Positions 35,025 through 45,283 of a DNA stretch of 57,666 nt are shown piece after piece. Position 1 is the first letter of the stretch. Each line of letters opens with the position of its first letter. The position numbers and the translations under genes were made by a program. The DNA comes from Myxococcales bacterium (GTDB lineage Bacteria; Myxococcota; Myxococcia; Myxococcales; JAJYLH01): contig JAJYLH010000037.1 in assembly GCA_021787845.1 (NCBI GenBank), positions 1-57,666 on the forward strand. Direction: 5' to 3'. The notes under the pieces were generated by a model. The model saw only the letters and a program-made list of their open reading frames with translations. It was not told the origin of the DNA and searched no databases.

Positions 35025-38000
35025 ATGCGCGCGGCGCGACTGTTCGTGAGCCTCGGGCTTCTTGCGGCCTGCAGCGGGACACCGACGACCCGGGGCGACG
35101 GCGGAACGGCGCCGCTGAAGATCTCGCCGGAGGCTCACGACTTCGGCTCCGTCGCCGTCGGATCGTCGAGCGCTCCGTTCGCCTTCACCGTCTCCAACAC
35201 CGGCCGGACCGAGACGTCTGCGCTGGTGGTCGAGCTTTCCGGAGCGGCGAGAGCGGACTTCCTCCGCGAGACGGATGGCTGCTCGAATCAGCGCCTGGGT
35301 CCCGGCAAGACCTGCCGGTTGTCGATCGGGTTCGAGCCTTCCGCGTCCGGGGCCCGCTCGGCGACGTTGACGGTGGAGGATGGCAGCGAGAAGGCGACGG
35401 CGGCGCTGAACGGAACGGGCGAAGGAGCGGGCGCCCTCGTCATCACGCCGCCGGCGTGGTCGTTTCCCGCGCAGGAGGTCGGAAGCTCCTCCGACAGCGT
35501 CAACTTCACTGTGAAGAACGCCGGAGCGAGCGCGGCCGAAGGGCCGGTGGCGAGCATCGGCGGCCAGGACGCGAGCGAGTTCCGGGTGGTCGGCGGCGAC
35601 TGCGCGGGAGCGCTCGACCCGGGAGAGACCTGCGGGGTCGACGTGCGCTTCTCGCCGGCGAGCCCTGGCGCGAAGACCGCGGTGCTCGACGTGGCATCCG
35701 GCGGCGCGCTCGCGGAAGCGACGCTCACCGGCACCGCGTCGGCACCGGCCCGGCTCGTGGTGACGCCGGCCTCGTTCGATTACGGCAGCGTCGCGGTCGG
35801 CGGGAGCGCGAGCGAGACGTTCCAGGTCGCCAACGCCGGCGAGGAGGCGAGCGGCGCTGTGGACCTGTCCGTCGACGGGTCCGACGCCATCGACTTCGCC
35901 CTCGGCGCGAGCGGGTGCGGTGCCCCCCTCGCGGCGGGCACGAGTTGCCAGGTCGAGGTCGTGTTCGCGCCCGGCACGTCGGGACCGAAGTCGGCCGAGC
36001 TGAAGCTCAGCGCGGCGCCCGGCGGCACGGCGAGCGTCCTGTTGACCGGCGCGGCGCTGGCCGCGGGAGCTCTCGCCATCGATCCGCCGTCGGCCGACTT
36101 CGGCCAGGTCGCGTCGGGCACCACGAGCCCGCCGATCACGCTCACCGTCACCAACAACGGGGCCGAGAACGCGAACAATCTCGCGGTCTCGATCGGCGGC
36201 AGCGACGCCAGCGAGTTCACGAAGACCGACGACTGCGCGGGCCAGCCGCTCGCCGCGGGCCAGAGCTGCGCCGTCTCGGTCGAGCTTGCGCCGAGCGCGG
36301 CGGCCGGCCCGCGGGAGGCGACGCTGACGGTCACCTCGGATGCGGGCTCCCAGTCCGCGGCGCTGACCGGCAGCGTACCCGCTCCCGGGAGCGTGACGAT
36401 TTCGCCGACCGCGCACGACTTCGGCCCGGTCGCGCTCGGCGGGACGGCCTCGTTCGACTTCACGGTCGAGAACGTCGGCGGAACGAGCATCGCCGCGCTC
36501 GACGCGACGCTTTCCGGATCCGATGCGGACGCGTTCGCGGTCGACCCGAGCGGCTGCCCGTCCGGTCTCGCGCCGCTCGCGACCTGCACGGTGGCGCTGC
36601 GCTTCGCGCCGGCGAAGGTCGGACCGGCCTCGGCCTCGCTCGCGGTCGGTGCTGGCGCTGGCACCTCCTCCGTAGCGTCGGTCGTCGGCGCGGGCGTGAT
36701 GCCGGTCGCGTTCACGATCGCGCCGACCTCGCACGACTACGGTTCGGTCGCGGCGGGCCAGGCGACGGCCCCGTTCTCCTTCGCCCTGACCAACGGCGGC
36801 GTCTCGACGAGCGCGCCGATCCAGTGCTCGATCGGCGGTGTCGACGCCGACGACTTCCAGCTCGGGCCGGCTTCGTCGAGCTGCTGTGGCACGGTGCTGG
36901 GACCGGGCGCGAGCTGCGAGGCAAGCGTTCTGTTCTCGCCCGCGGCCGCCGGGTCGAAGGCGGCGACGCTCGACCTCTCGAGCGGCGAGAGCGGCGGCTT
37001 GGCGAGCGCGACTCTCGCCGGCAACGCGCTCGTGCCCGCGAACGTGACGATCGATCCCACCGGCCAGGACTTCGGCACGGTCGCCGTCGGCGACCAGAGC
37101 GCCGCCGCGACGTTCGAGCTGACCAATACCGGGGAAGCGACGAGCGCGAGCCTCGACCCCACGCTGACCGGCACCGGCGCCGACCAGTTCTCGCTCGTCT
37201 CGAACGGGTGCACCTCGCCGCTCGCCGGCGGCGCGAGCTGCGAGCTGAAGGTCGTCTTCGCTCCCGCCTCGGGCGGCGAGAAGGGCGCGACCTTGAGCGT
37301 GAACGGCGCGACGGCAAGCCTCACCGGCACCGCCGTCCCGCCGGGGAGCCTCACGGTCACGGCGAGCCTGCACGACTTCGGATCGATCGCGGTCGGCGCG
37401 TCGAGCGCGACGGAGACATTCACCGTCGACAACGTCGGAGGCCAGCCCACCGGCGCGATCGACGTGTCGCTCGGCGGCCAGAACCCGACCGATTTCGCCA
37501 TCACCTCCGACGGCTGCTCGCATCAGCCGCTCGACGCCGGCGCCACCTGCGACATCGCCGTCACCTTCAACCCCGCGTCCGCCGGAACGAAGGTCGCGAA
37601 CCTCAGCGCGAGCGCCTTGCCCGGCGGCGCCGCGCGCGCCGCGCTCTCCGGCACCGGTTTCGCCCCCGCCCACCTGAGCCTCACGCCGAGCGCCTTCGAC
37701 TTCGGCGGCGTCGCCATCGGCGCGACGAGCCAGCCCGCCACGTTCACCGTCACCAACGACGGCGGCGCGGCGACGGGAGCGTTGTCCGCCCAGATCCCCG
37801 GCACCAGCGAATTCGAGGTCTCCGGCGGCACGTGCGCGGCTCCCCTCGCCGCCGGCGCGAGCTGCACGGTCGAGGTGATCTTCTCCCCGACGAGCCGCGG
37901 CGCGACGTCGCCGATGCTCACCGTGGGCGACGGGACCATCGGCCAGAGCGCATCGCTCACCGGCGCCGGCCTCGCCCCGGCGAGCCTGACGATCGCGCCG

Positions 38001-41000
38001 CCGAGCCACGACTTCGGTTCGGTGGTCGAGGGCAGCTCCGCGGCCGCGGTCGCGTTCGCCGTCACCAACACGGGCGATCTGCCGAGCGGGAACCTCGCCG
38101 CTGCTCTCGCTGGCGCGAACGCGGGCGACTTCTCGATCGCGAGCACCACTTGCGCGAGCCCGCTCGCCGGCGGCTCGAGCTGCACGGTCGATGTGACGTT
38201 CGCGCCGACAAGCCAGGGAGTGAAGGCGGCGACCCTCGCCGTCGGCGACGGGACCATCGGTGCGAGCGCGTCGCTCTCCGGCACCGGCCTGCCGTCGGGC
38301 ACGCTGTCGATTTCGCCCGCGAGCCACGACTTCGGCGGCCTGGTCATCGGTCAGAACAGCATCTCCTACTTCCAGGTGAAGAACACCGGGAGCGGCTCGA
38401 CCGGCGCGCTCTCGGCGTCGATCACCGGCTCGGACGCCGGCGACTTCTCCGTCCACGAGATGAACTGCCCGAACCCGCTCGCCGCGAACCAGTCGTGCAG
38501 CATCGGCGTCGAGTTCGCCCCCGCTTCCCGCGGCGCGAAGAACGCGAGCCTCACCGTCGACGCCAGCCCCGGCGGCGGCGCGAGCGCCTCGCTCACGGGC
38601 ACCGGCGGCGCTCCTGCACTGCTCAGGCTCACGCCGGCCGCGCACGACTTCGGGACGATCGCCGACGACACCCAGTCGAGCGCGTTCGCCTTCAAGGTGA
38701 GCAACACCGGCGACGAGGATAGCGGCTCGATCTCGCCCACGCTCTCCGGCGATTCGAGCTCGTTCACCATTTCCAGCTCAACGTGCGCGACGCTCCCCGC
38801 GGGCGGAAGCTGCAAGGTCGACGTCTCCTTCACGCCCATCGACACCGGCGCGATGAGCGCGACGCTCACCGTCTCCGCGGCGCCCGGCGGCTCGGCGACG
38901 GCGTCGCTGACGGGCACCTCGGTCACGCCGCCGAACCTGACCATCTCGCCATCGAGCAACAGCTTCGGGGCCATCGGCGTCGGCTCTTCGACCGCGGCCG
39001 CGACGTTCACGGTGACGAACCAGGGCCAGGCGACGACCTCCGCGCTCTCGACCGCGCTCGCCGGAGCCGACGCCGCCGATTTCACGAAGTCGAGCGCGAC
39101 CGACGGCTGCACTGGCAAGACGCTCGCGGCCTACGCCTCCTGCACGATCCAGGTCGCCTTCGCTCCGAATTCCGCAGGCACCAAGAGCGCGACGCTCACT
39201 GTCTCCGCCACCGGCGCGAGCACCAGCGCCACGCTGACCGGCAACGCCCAGACCGCGGCGAGCTTGACGATTTCTCCCGCCAGCGACGACTTCGGCTCGG
39301 TGTCCGTCGGGCAGACGAGCTCGTCGTTCGACTTCACCGTGACGAACCAAGGCCAGGCGACGAGCGGCGCGATCTCGCTCGCGCTCAGCGGCACCGATGC
39401 TGGCCAGTTCCGAGCCACCGGCTGCGCCGGCTCGACCATCATGGGCGGCGGCTCCTGCACCGTCTCGGTCAGCTTCGCCCCCACCTCCGGCGGCGAGAAG
39501 AGCGCGACGTTCACCGTCTCCTCGTCGCCCGGCGGCAGCGCTGCCGCCACCTTGGCCGGAACCGGGCCGCGTCCGGCGAAGCTCTCGATCACCCCGGCGA
39601 GCCACGACTTCGGCTCGGTCGCGGAGGGCGCGGCGTCGGCGGCGCAGACGTTCACCGTCACCAACACCGGCGACCTGACCAGCGGGAGCGTCACCGCCTA
39701 CCTCGCCGGCACGAACTGGACCGACTTCACCATCACGGGCAACGGCTGCGGCTCGTCCCTCGCCAGCGGCGCGAGCTGCGCCATCGAGGTCGAGCTCACC
39801 CCGAGCCACGCGGGCGCCTTGAGCGCGACGCTCACCGTCGGCAACCCGATCGCCACGGCCTCGCTCTCGGGCACCGGCCTGACGCCGGCCAACCTGACCG
39901 TCAACCCGAGCTCGAACGACTTCGGCACCGTCATCGTCGGCTCCTCGAGCACCGCCACCTTCACCCTGACGAACACGGGCGGCCAGGACTCGGGCACGCT
40001 CTCGCACTCCACCTCGGGCGGAAACGCGGCCGACTTCGCCGTCACCGGCGGCGATTGCGGCACCACGCTCGCCGGCGGCGCGAGCTGCACGGTCCAGGTG
40101 ACCTTCACCCCCAGCGCGAACGGCGCGGAGTCGACGACCTTGAGCTACACGGCCACGCCCGGGGGCAAGGCCACCACGTGGATCTCCGGCACCGGCCAGA
40201 CCGCCGCGAGCCTCTCGGTCAGCCCGACCTCGAAGGACTTCGGCTCGGTCCTCGACGGCCAGACCTCGCAAGCGAGCTTCACCTTCACGAACGACGGCGG
40301 GCAAGACACCGGGACGCTCACCGCCGCGCTCTCCGGAGCCGATGCGTCCGACTTCAAGATCGTCACCGACTTCGACCATTGCACCGGCCAGACAATCCCG
40401 GGCGGGTTCACCTGCGACGTCGAGGTCGACTTCGTGCCGACTTCGGGCGGCGCCAAGAGCGCCACGCTCACCGTCTCGGGCAGCCCCGGCGCGAGCGCGA
40501 GCGCGACGCTCACCGGCACGGCGCTGAAGCCGGCGACGCTGTCCGTCACCCCGAACGCCCACGACTTCGGGCAGGCCGTGACGGGCACGACCTCGAGCGC
40601 GGTCACCTTCACCGTCACCAACACCGGCGACCAGGGGACCGGCGTCCTCTCGGCGGCGCTCGGCGGCACGAGCCCGAACCAGTTCGCGATCGTCGCGGGC
40701 AGCGACACCTGCACCAACGCGAGCCTCCTCGCGGGCGCGGCCTGCACGGTCGAGGTCGAGTTCGCGCCCACGGGCACCGGCTCGATCAGCGCAACCCTGA
40801 CGGTGAGCGGATCGCCCGGCGGCAGCGCTGTCGCCACCTTGAGCGGCACCGGCGACTCGCCAGGCTTCTTGACGCTCGACCCCGCCTACCACGACTTCGG
40901 CTGGGTCGGCGCCGGCACCGCGAGCGCGCCCGTCGCCTTCACGGTCACCAACTCTGGCGACGCGACGAGCGGGACGATCTCCAGCGCCGCGATCACCGGC

Positions 41001-43427
41001 ACCCACGCGGCGGACTTCACGGTCCTTGGCGACGGCTGCGCGGGCAAGACGCTCGCGGGCCACGCGAGCTGCAGCGTCGACGTCGAGTTCGCCCCCGCGA
41101 GCAAGCTCGGGGACGAGACGGCCTCGCTCGCGGTCGGCGCCTCGCCTGGCGGCAGCGCTACCGCTTCACTCGAGGGCTCCAGCGTCGCTCCCGCCCAGCT
41201 CACGGTCACCCCGGCCTCGAACGACTTCGGGTCGGTCGGCGAGGGCACGTCGTCGAGCGACGTCGCCTTCGCCTTCCAGAATACCGGCGAGGTGGACACG
41301 GGCAAGCTGCCGGCGGCATCTCTTTCCGGCACCGACGTGGACCAGTTCGCCATCGACACCGATGGCTGCCAGGGCCTGACGCTGCAGCCGAACTGGAGCT
41401 GCAACGTCACCGTCAGGTTCGCGCCGACCTCGACGGGCGCGAAGAGCGCGACCCTCACCGAAAGCGCCAGCCCGGGCGGGAGCGCCAGCGCCTCCCTGGC
41501 CGGGAGCGGCTACGTCCCCCCGCACCTGACCATCTCCCCGACCACCCACGACTTCGGGACGGTGCAGGCGGGCACGGCCAGCGCGGAGCAGTCGTTCACC
41601 ATCACCAACACCGGCGCCGGCGCGAGCTGGACCCTGTCGAGCACGCTCTCCGGCACCGCTGCGGGCGAGTTCACGATCGTCGCCGGGAGCGATACCTGCT
41701 CGGGGACCACGCTCGCCAGTGGGGCGAGTTGCACGGTCGGGGTGGAGCTGAAACCGACGTCCGAGGGCTCCAAGTCGGCGACGCTGACGGTGGCCGACGC
41801 CGGCGCCGGCACGACGAGCGCGACCTTGAGCGGCGCGGCGAAGCAGCTCGCCATCACGCCGACCTCGAACGGCTTCGGTAGCATCCGCGTCGGCGCCACG
41901 AGCACGACGGTCGCCTTCGCTGTGACCAACACCGGCTCGACCCCGACGGCGGGAGCGCTCACCGTCGCGCTCTCGGGGACCGGCGCCTCCGAGTTCACGA
42001 CGACGAGCGACACCTGCTCGGGCGCGGGCCTCGGCGCGGGACAGCGCTGCTCGGTCGCCATCGATTTCGCGCCGTCGGCCGTCGGCAGCCAGAGCGCGAC
42101 GCTCACCGTCGAGGACGCGCCGGACGACGCGGCCACCGCGAGCCTGGCCGGAACGGGAACGGCGCTCTCCATCACGCCGGCGACGGACGCGTTCGGCAAG
42201 GTGGCCGTCGGCTCGGCGCAGTCGACGACCTTCACCGTGCAGAACGTCGGGAGCGGGTCGAGCGGCCCCTTGACGACGACCCTCACCTCGTCGAGCGGCG
42301 CCTTCACCGCGACGACCGACGGCTGCAACTCGCAGACGCTCGCCGGAGGGGCGACCTGCACCGTCACCGTGAAATTCGCTCCGGCGAACGCGGGGACGGC
42401 GGACTCGGCGACGCTCGCGGTGTCGAGCACGCAGGCGGGCACGGCCTCCGCATCGCTTTCCGGCACCGGCGTCGACCTGACGCTCTCCTACCCGACGCTC
42501 ACGTTCCAGGCGTTCGTCGGCAAGCCTCAGAGCGAGACCGAAACCTTGACGAACCCCTCGGACTACGCCGTCACCCTCGACACCACCCTTCTCGGCATCT
42601 ACGTCGACCAGACCGGGAACGCCTTCGACACCGATCGCGGGGCTTGCGGCTCGAGCCTCGCCGCCGGGGCCTCCTGCGGCGTGACCGTCACCTTCGATCC
42701 GTCCGAGGTCGGCACCTACACCGGCACGCTGGTCGTCAAGGGGTACTCCCCGACCGCCGCGCTCACCGGCCAGGCGTTGATGCTCACCATCCTCCCGAGT
42801 CCGCTGGACTTCGGCAGGCACGCCGCGCCGTGGACCGACACGGTCACCATCGAGAACAACGGCGGCGTTCCGACCGGCACCTTCTATCCGGCCGAGATCG
42901 TCGATTACGACGCCTCGAGCTTCAGCACCTCCCAGGACACCTGCGCCGGCACGCGCCTCGCCGCGGGCGCGAGCTGCACCGTCGCGGTCACCTTCGCTCC
43001 GACGGCGGAAGGCGCGCTCACGAGCAAGCTCTCCCTGACCGTCCAGGGCGACGGCCCCGGCGGAATCGGCAACGACGACACGCTCACCGGCACGGGCATG
43101 GCGCTCGACCTCTCGCCGGCGAGCGCGACCTTTCCCGGGACGACGCCAGTCGGAAACGACGGCGGCACCGCGACCTTCACCCTCAGCAACGTCACCGGTC
43201 AGGCGACGAGCCAGCTCACCATCGCCGAAGGGGGCGCGGACCCGTACGACTTCGTCTTCCAGCCGGGCACCACGTGCCAGAGCGGCCACACGCTCGCAGC
43301 AAACTCGAGCTGCGCGATGGTGGTCGAGTTCCTTCCCCGCCAGAGCGGCACGCGCACGGCGACGATCACCATCAGCGGCAACAGCTACGAATCCGCGAGC
43401 GCCACCCTCTCCGGCACCGGCCAGTGA
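35025..43427 (+). CDS. Giant lipoprotein of ~26 choice-of-anchor-D (ASH/HYDIN-like) repeats
   Basis: A 2,800-residue lipoprotein with lipobox LAAC (Cys16), a short linker with DGGTAP, then about 26 immunoglobulin-like repeats of roughly 100-110 residues. Most open with a variant of P..HDFGSVAVG and continue with FTVTNTG, then a Cys pair in the pattern DxC....L..G.SC.V.V.F.P, and close with A.LTVS....A.L.GTG. Each repeat probably has one disulfide. The last three repeats are the most divergent. There is no other domain or C-terminal anchor. The ATG at 35025 has GGAG upstream. It probably forms a long surface rod for adhesion or matrix contact; function is inferred from architecture only. Confidence 0.92.
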   Translation: MRAARLFVSLGLLAACSGTPTTRGDGGTAPLKISPEAHDFGSVAVGSSSAPFAFTVSNTGRTETSALVVELSGAARADFLRETDGCSNQRLGPGKTCRLSIGFEPSASGARSATLTVEDGSEKATAALNGTGEGAGALVITPPAWSFPAQEVGSSSDSVNFTVKNAGASAAEGPVASIGGQDASEFRVVGGDCAGALDPGETCGVDVRFSPASPGAKTAVLDVASGGALAEATLTGTASAPARLVVTPASFDYGSVAVGGSASETFQVANAGEEASGAVDLSVDGSDAIDFALGASGCGAPLAAGTSCQVEVVFAPGTSGPKSAELKLSAAPGGTASVLLTGAALAAGALAIDPPSADFGQVASGTTSPPITLTVTNNGAENANNLAVSIGGSDASEFTKTDDCAGQPLAAGQSCAVSVELAPSAAAGPREATLTVTSDAGSQSAALTGSVPAPGSVTISPTAHDFGPVALGGTASFDFTVENVGGTSIAALDATLSGSDADAFAVDPSGCPSGLAPLATCTVALRFAPAKVGPASASLAVGAGAGTSSVASVVGAGVMPVAFTIAPTSHDYGSVAAGQATAPFSFALTNGGVSTSAPIQCSIGGVDADDFQLGPASSSCCGTVLGPGASCEASVLFSPAAAGSKAATLDLSSGESGGLASATLAGNALVPANVTIDPTGQDFGTVAVGDQSAAATFELTNTGEATSASLDPTLTGTGADQFSLVSNGCTSPLAGGASCELKVVFAPASGGEKGATLSVNGATASLTGTAVPPGSLTVTASLHDFGSIAVGASSATETFTVDNVGGQPTGAIDVSLGGQNPTDFAITSDGCSHQPLDAGATCDIAVTFNPASAGTKVANLSASALPGGAARAALSGTGFAPAHLSLTPSAFDFGGVAIGATSQPATFTVTNDGGAATGALSAQIPGTSEFEVSGGTCAAPLAAGASCTVEVIFSPTSRGATSPMLTVGDGTIGQSASLTGAGLAPASLTIAPPSHDFGSVVEGSSAAAVAFAVTNTGDLPSGNLAAALAGANAGDFSIASTTCASPLAGGSSCTVDVTFAPTSQGVKAATLAVGDGTIGASASLSGTGLPSGTLSISPASHDFGGLVIGQNSISYFQVKNTGSGSTGALSASITGSDAGDFSVHEMNCPNPLAANQSCSIGVEFAPASRGAKNASLTVDASPGGGASASLTGTGGAPALLRLTPAAHDFGTIADDTQSSAFAFKVSNTGDEDSGSISPTLSGDSSSFTISSSTCATLPAGGSCKVDVSFTPIDTGAMSATLTVSAAPGGSATASLTGTSVTPPNLTISPSSNSFGAIGVGSSTAAATFTVTNQGQATTSALSTALAGADAADFTKSSATDGCTGKTLAAYASCTIQVAFAPNSAGTKSATLTVSATGASTSATLTGNAQTAASLTISPASDDFGSVSVGQTSSSFDFTVTNQGQATSGAISLALSGTDAGQFRATGCAGSTIMGGGSCTVSVSFAPTSGGEKSATFTVSSSPGGSAAATLAGTGPRPAKLSITPASHDFGSVAEGAASAAQTFTVTNTGDLTSGSVTAYLAGTNWTDFTITGNGCGSSLASGASCAIEVELTPSHAGALSATLTVGNPIATASLSGTGLTPANLTVNPSSNDFGTVIVGSSSTATFTLTNTGGQDSGTLSHSTSGGNAADFAVTGGDCGTTLAGGASCTVQVTFTPSANGAESTTLSYTATPGGKATTWISGTGQTAASLSVSPTSKDFGSVLDGQTSQASFTFTNDGGQDTGTLTAALSGADASDFKIVTDFDHCTGQTIPGGFTCDVEVDFVPTSGGAKSATLTVSGSPGASASATLTGTALKPATLSVTPNAHDFGQAVTGTTSSAVTFTVTNTGDQGTGVLSAALGGTSPNQFAIVAGSDTCTNASLLAGAACTVEVEFAPTGTGSISATLTVSGSPGGSAVATLSGTGDSPGFLTLDPAYHDFGWVGAGTASAPVAFTVTNSGDATSGTISSAAITGTHAADFTVLGDGCAGKTLAGHASCSVDVEFAPASKLGDETASLAVGASPGGSATASLEGSSVAPAQLTVTPASNDFGSVGEGTSSSDVAFAFQNTGEVDTGKLPAASLSGTDVDQFAIDTDGCQGLTLQPNWSCNVTVRFAPTSTGAKSATLTESASPGGSASASLAGSGYVPPHLTISPTTHDFGTVQAGTASAEQSFTITNTGAGASWTLSSTLSGTAAGEFTIVAGSDTCSGTTLASGASCTVGVELKPTSEGSKSATLTVADAGAGTTSATLSGAAKQLAITPTSNGFGSIRVGATSTTVAFAVTNTGSTPTAGALTVALSGTGASEFTTTSDTCSGAGLGAGQRCSVAIDFAPSAVGSQSATLTVEDAPDDAATASLAGTGTALSITPATDAFGKVAVGSAQSTTFTVQNVGSGSSGPLTTTLTSSSGAFTATTDGCNSQTLAGGATCTVTVKFAPANAGTADSATLAVSSTQAGTASASLSGTGVDLTLSYPTLTFQAFVGKPQSETETLTNPSDYAVTLDTTLLGIYVDQTGNAFDTDRGACGSSLAAGASCGVTVTFDPSEVGTYTGTLVVKGYSPTAALTGQALMLTILPSPLDFGRHAAPWTDTVTIENNGGVPTGTFYPAEIVDYDASSFSTSQDTCAGTRLAAGASCTVAVTFAPTAEGALTSKLSLTVQGDGPGGIGNDDTLTGTGMALDLSPASATFPGTTPVGNDGGTATFTLSNVTGQATSQLTIAEGGADPYDFVFQPGTTCQSGHTLAANSSCAMVVEFLPRQSGTRTATITISGNSYESASATLSGTGQ

Positions 43428-43520
43428 GGTCCCTTCGATAGCTTCATCGATGGATCATGCCGTCGGCGGTCGAGGCTGGGCTGCGCCAGGCGCCCGCGGC
43501 TGACTATTCTCCTTCGGGCG

Positions 43521-44261
43521 ATGAACCCGCACGGGCCAGAGCGGAAGCCGCTCTTCGTTTCGCACCGCTTGGCGGGACCGCCGCTGCCGGCCGTGGTGCT
43601 CGAGCGGGCCAACCGTTTTCTCGCCCGCTGCCGGCTCGACGACGGCCGCGAGGTCTTTGCGCACGTGCCCGACCGCGGCCGGCTGACGAACGTGCTGGTC
43701 CCCGGCGCGCGCGCGTACCTCTTCGCCGCCCAGGGCCCGACGCGCCGGACTTCGTTCAGCCTCCTCGTCTGCGAGGAGCCGCGGTCGAGCGTGCTCGTCG
43801 CGATCGATCCCGCCGGGGCGAACCTGCGCACGCGCGCGCTCCTCGACCGCGGGCTCGTCCCCGGAATCCCGCCCGGCGTTTCGGTGCGCCCGGAGGCGCG
43901 CCTCGGCGAATCGCGGATCGACTTTCTGCTCACCCGCGGCGCCGAGCGCGTCGCGCTGGAGGTGAAGAGCGTCGGCGTCACCCGAGCGGGGATCGCCACC
44001 TTCCCCGACGCGCCGACCGAGCGGGGCGTGCGCCACCTCGAGGAGCTCGCGCGTTTCGTCCGCGGAGGCGAAGGGGAAGCGCTGGTGCTCTTCGTCGTGC
44101 AGCGAGGCGACGCGACGGCGGTCCGCCCCGACGGCGAAATCGATCCGCTCTTCGCCCGCACGATGCGCCGGCTCGCGAAGACCCTGCGCTACGCGGCGGT
44201 CGGCTTCGAGGTCGCCCCCGCCGGCCTGACGTTTCGAGGCGAGTTGCCGGTCCTCCTCTAG
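43521..44261 (+). CDS. sfsA: SfsA family DNA/RNA nuclease (sugar fermentation stimulation protein)
   Basis: A 246-residue SfsA protein. Family motifs are RANRFLARCRLDDGREV, AHVPDRGRL, YRRTSFSLL-type segment TRRTSFSLLVCEE, ESRIDFLL and the PD-(D/E)xK-like VALEVKSVGV. Family members bind DNA and at least some have nuclease activity; the old name refers to maltose metabolism in E. coli. The ATG at 43521 has no strong Shine-Dalgarno. It lies 93 bp after the giant lipoprotein gene and 87 bp before the ABC transporter genes. Confidence 0.92.
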   Translation: MNPHGPERKPLFVSHRLAGPPLPAVVLERANRFLARCRLDDGREVFAHVPDRGRLTNVLVPGARAYLFAAQGPTRRTSFSLLVCEEPRSSVLVAIDPAGANLRTRALLDRGLVPGIPPGVSVRPEARLGESRIDFLLTRGAERVALEVKSVGVTRAGIATFPDAPTERGVRHLEELARFVRGGEGEALVLFVVQRGDATAVRPDGEIDPLFARTMRRLAKTLRYAAVGFEVAPAGLTFRGELPVLL

Positions 44262-44348
44262 CGGGACAGCCGGCGCCAGGCGGAGGGCAGTGGGAGCCGA
44301 AACCGGAAGGCTCGGGCGGTGGCCGCGTGTTAGCCTCCCGCGGCGCTC

Positions 44349-45272
44349 ATGCCCGCTCTCGCGATTCGCTGTCACCGTCTCGTCAAGCGCTACTCGCCGG
44401 AGGTGCTAGCGGTCGACGGGCTCGACCTGGAAGTCGAGCGCGGCGAGTGCTTCGGCCTCCTGGGTCCGAACGGCGCCGGAAAGACGACCACCATCGAAGT
44501 CCTGGAGGGCTTGCTCCCGCCGACCAGCGGCGATGTCGAGGTGCTCGGCCAGCGTTGGGCCCACGACGCGCGGTCGCTCCGGGAGAAGCTCGGCATCACC
44601 CTGCAGGAGACGCACCTGCCCGAGCGGCTGACGGTGCTGGAGGTGGTGCGGCTCTTCCGGGCGCTCTACCGGAGCGGACGCCGACCGGAAGAGGTGCTGG
44701 ACCTCGTGTCGCTGGGCGAGAAGGCCCGCGCCTACCAGCGCACGCTCTCGGGCGGTCAGAAGCAGCGGCTGGCGGTCGCCTGCGCGCTGGTCGGCGACCC
44801 GGAGCTGTTGTTCCTGGACGAGCCGACGACCGGGCTCGACCCGCAGTCCCGGCGGCAGCTCTGGGAGGTCATCGCGAGCTTCCGGCGAGACGGGCGGACG
44901 GTGCTCTTGACGACGCACTACATGGACGAGGCGGAGCGGCTCTGCGACCGGGTGGCGATCGTCGATCGCGGGAAGCTCATCGCCCTGGGCACGCCGAAGG
45001 AGCTCATCGCCCGGGTCGCCGGGGCCGAGGTGGTGGAGCTCGCCCCGGCTGACGGGCTTAGTTTGAGCGCTCTCGGAGAGCTGCCGGGCGTCCAGGGCGC
45101 GCGGCGGGAGGCGGACGGCATCCATCTGACCGTCGACCGGGCTCACGTGGCGATTCCGGCGCTCCTGGCGTTCGTCGAAGCGCGCGGCAAAGCGCTGACG
45201 CGGCTCGCCACCCATTCGGCGACGCTGGAGGACGTGTTCGTCACCCTGACCGGCCGGCATCTGCGCGACTGA
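44349..45272 (+). CDS. ABC transporter ATP-binding protein (ABC-2 exporter type)
   Basis: A 307-residue ATPase subunit. Walker A is GPNGAGKTT, the Q-loop is in LGITLQETHLPE, the ABC signature is LSGGQKQR, Walker B is LLFLDEPTTGLD, and the switch His is in TTHYMDEAERLCD. A C-terminal ~80-residue extension with a DUF4162-like fold follows, ending in ATLEDVFVTLTGRHLRD, typical of drug, polysaccharide or antibiotic exporters. It is followed 11 bp later by its permease. The substrate is unknown. Confidence 0.95.
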   Translation: MPALAIRCHRLVKRYSPEVLAVDGLDLEVERGECFGLLGPNGAGKTTTIEVLEGLLPPTSGDVEVLGQRWAHDARSLREKLGITLQETHLPERLTVLEVVRLFRALYRSGRRPEEVLDLVSLGEKARAYQRTLSGGQKQRLAVACALVGDPELLFLDEPTTGLDPQSRRQLWEVIASFRRDGRTVLLTTHYMDEAERLCDRVAIVDRGKLIALGTPKELIARVAGAEVVELAPADGLSLSALGELPGVQGARREADGIHLTVDRAHVAIPALLAFVEARGKALTRLATHSATLEDVFVTLTGRHLRD

Positions 45273-45283
45273 CGAGGACTCTC

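Noticed and set aside
33096-38645. 1,849-codon minus-strand frame covering argH and the giant lipoprotein
   Set aside because: Only its last 66 codons (the lptM-like gene) have a signal peptide, start and RBS. The rest is antisense or out of frame to well-supported genes.
38778-41881. Long alternative frames on both strands inside the giant lipoprotein
   Set aside because: They are Arg/His-rich shadows of the repeat-coding frame with no independent support.
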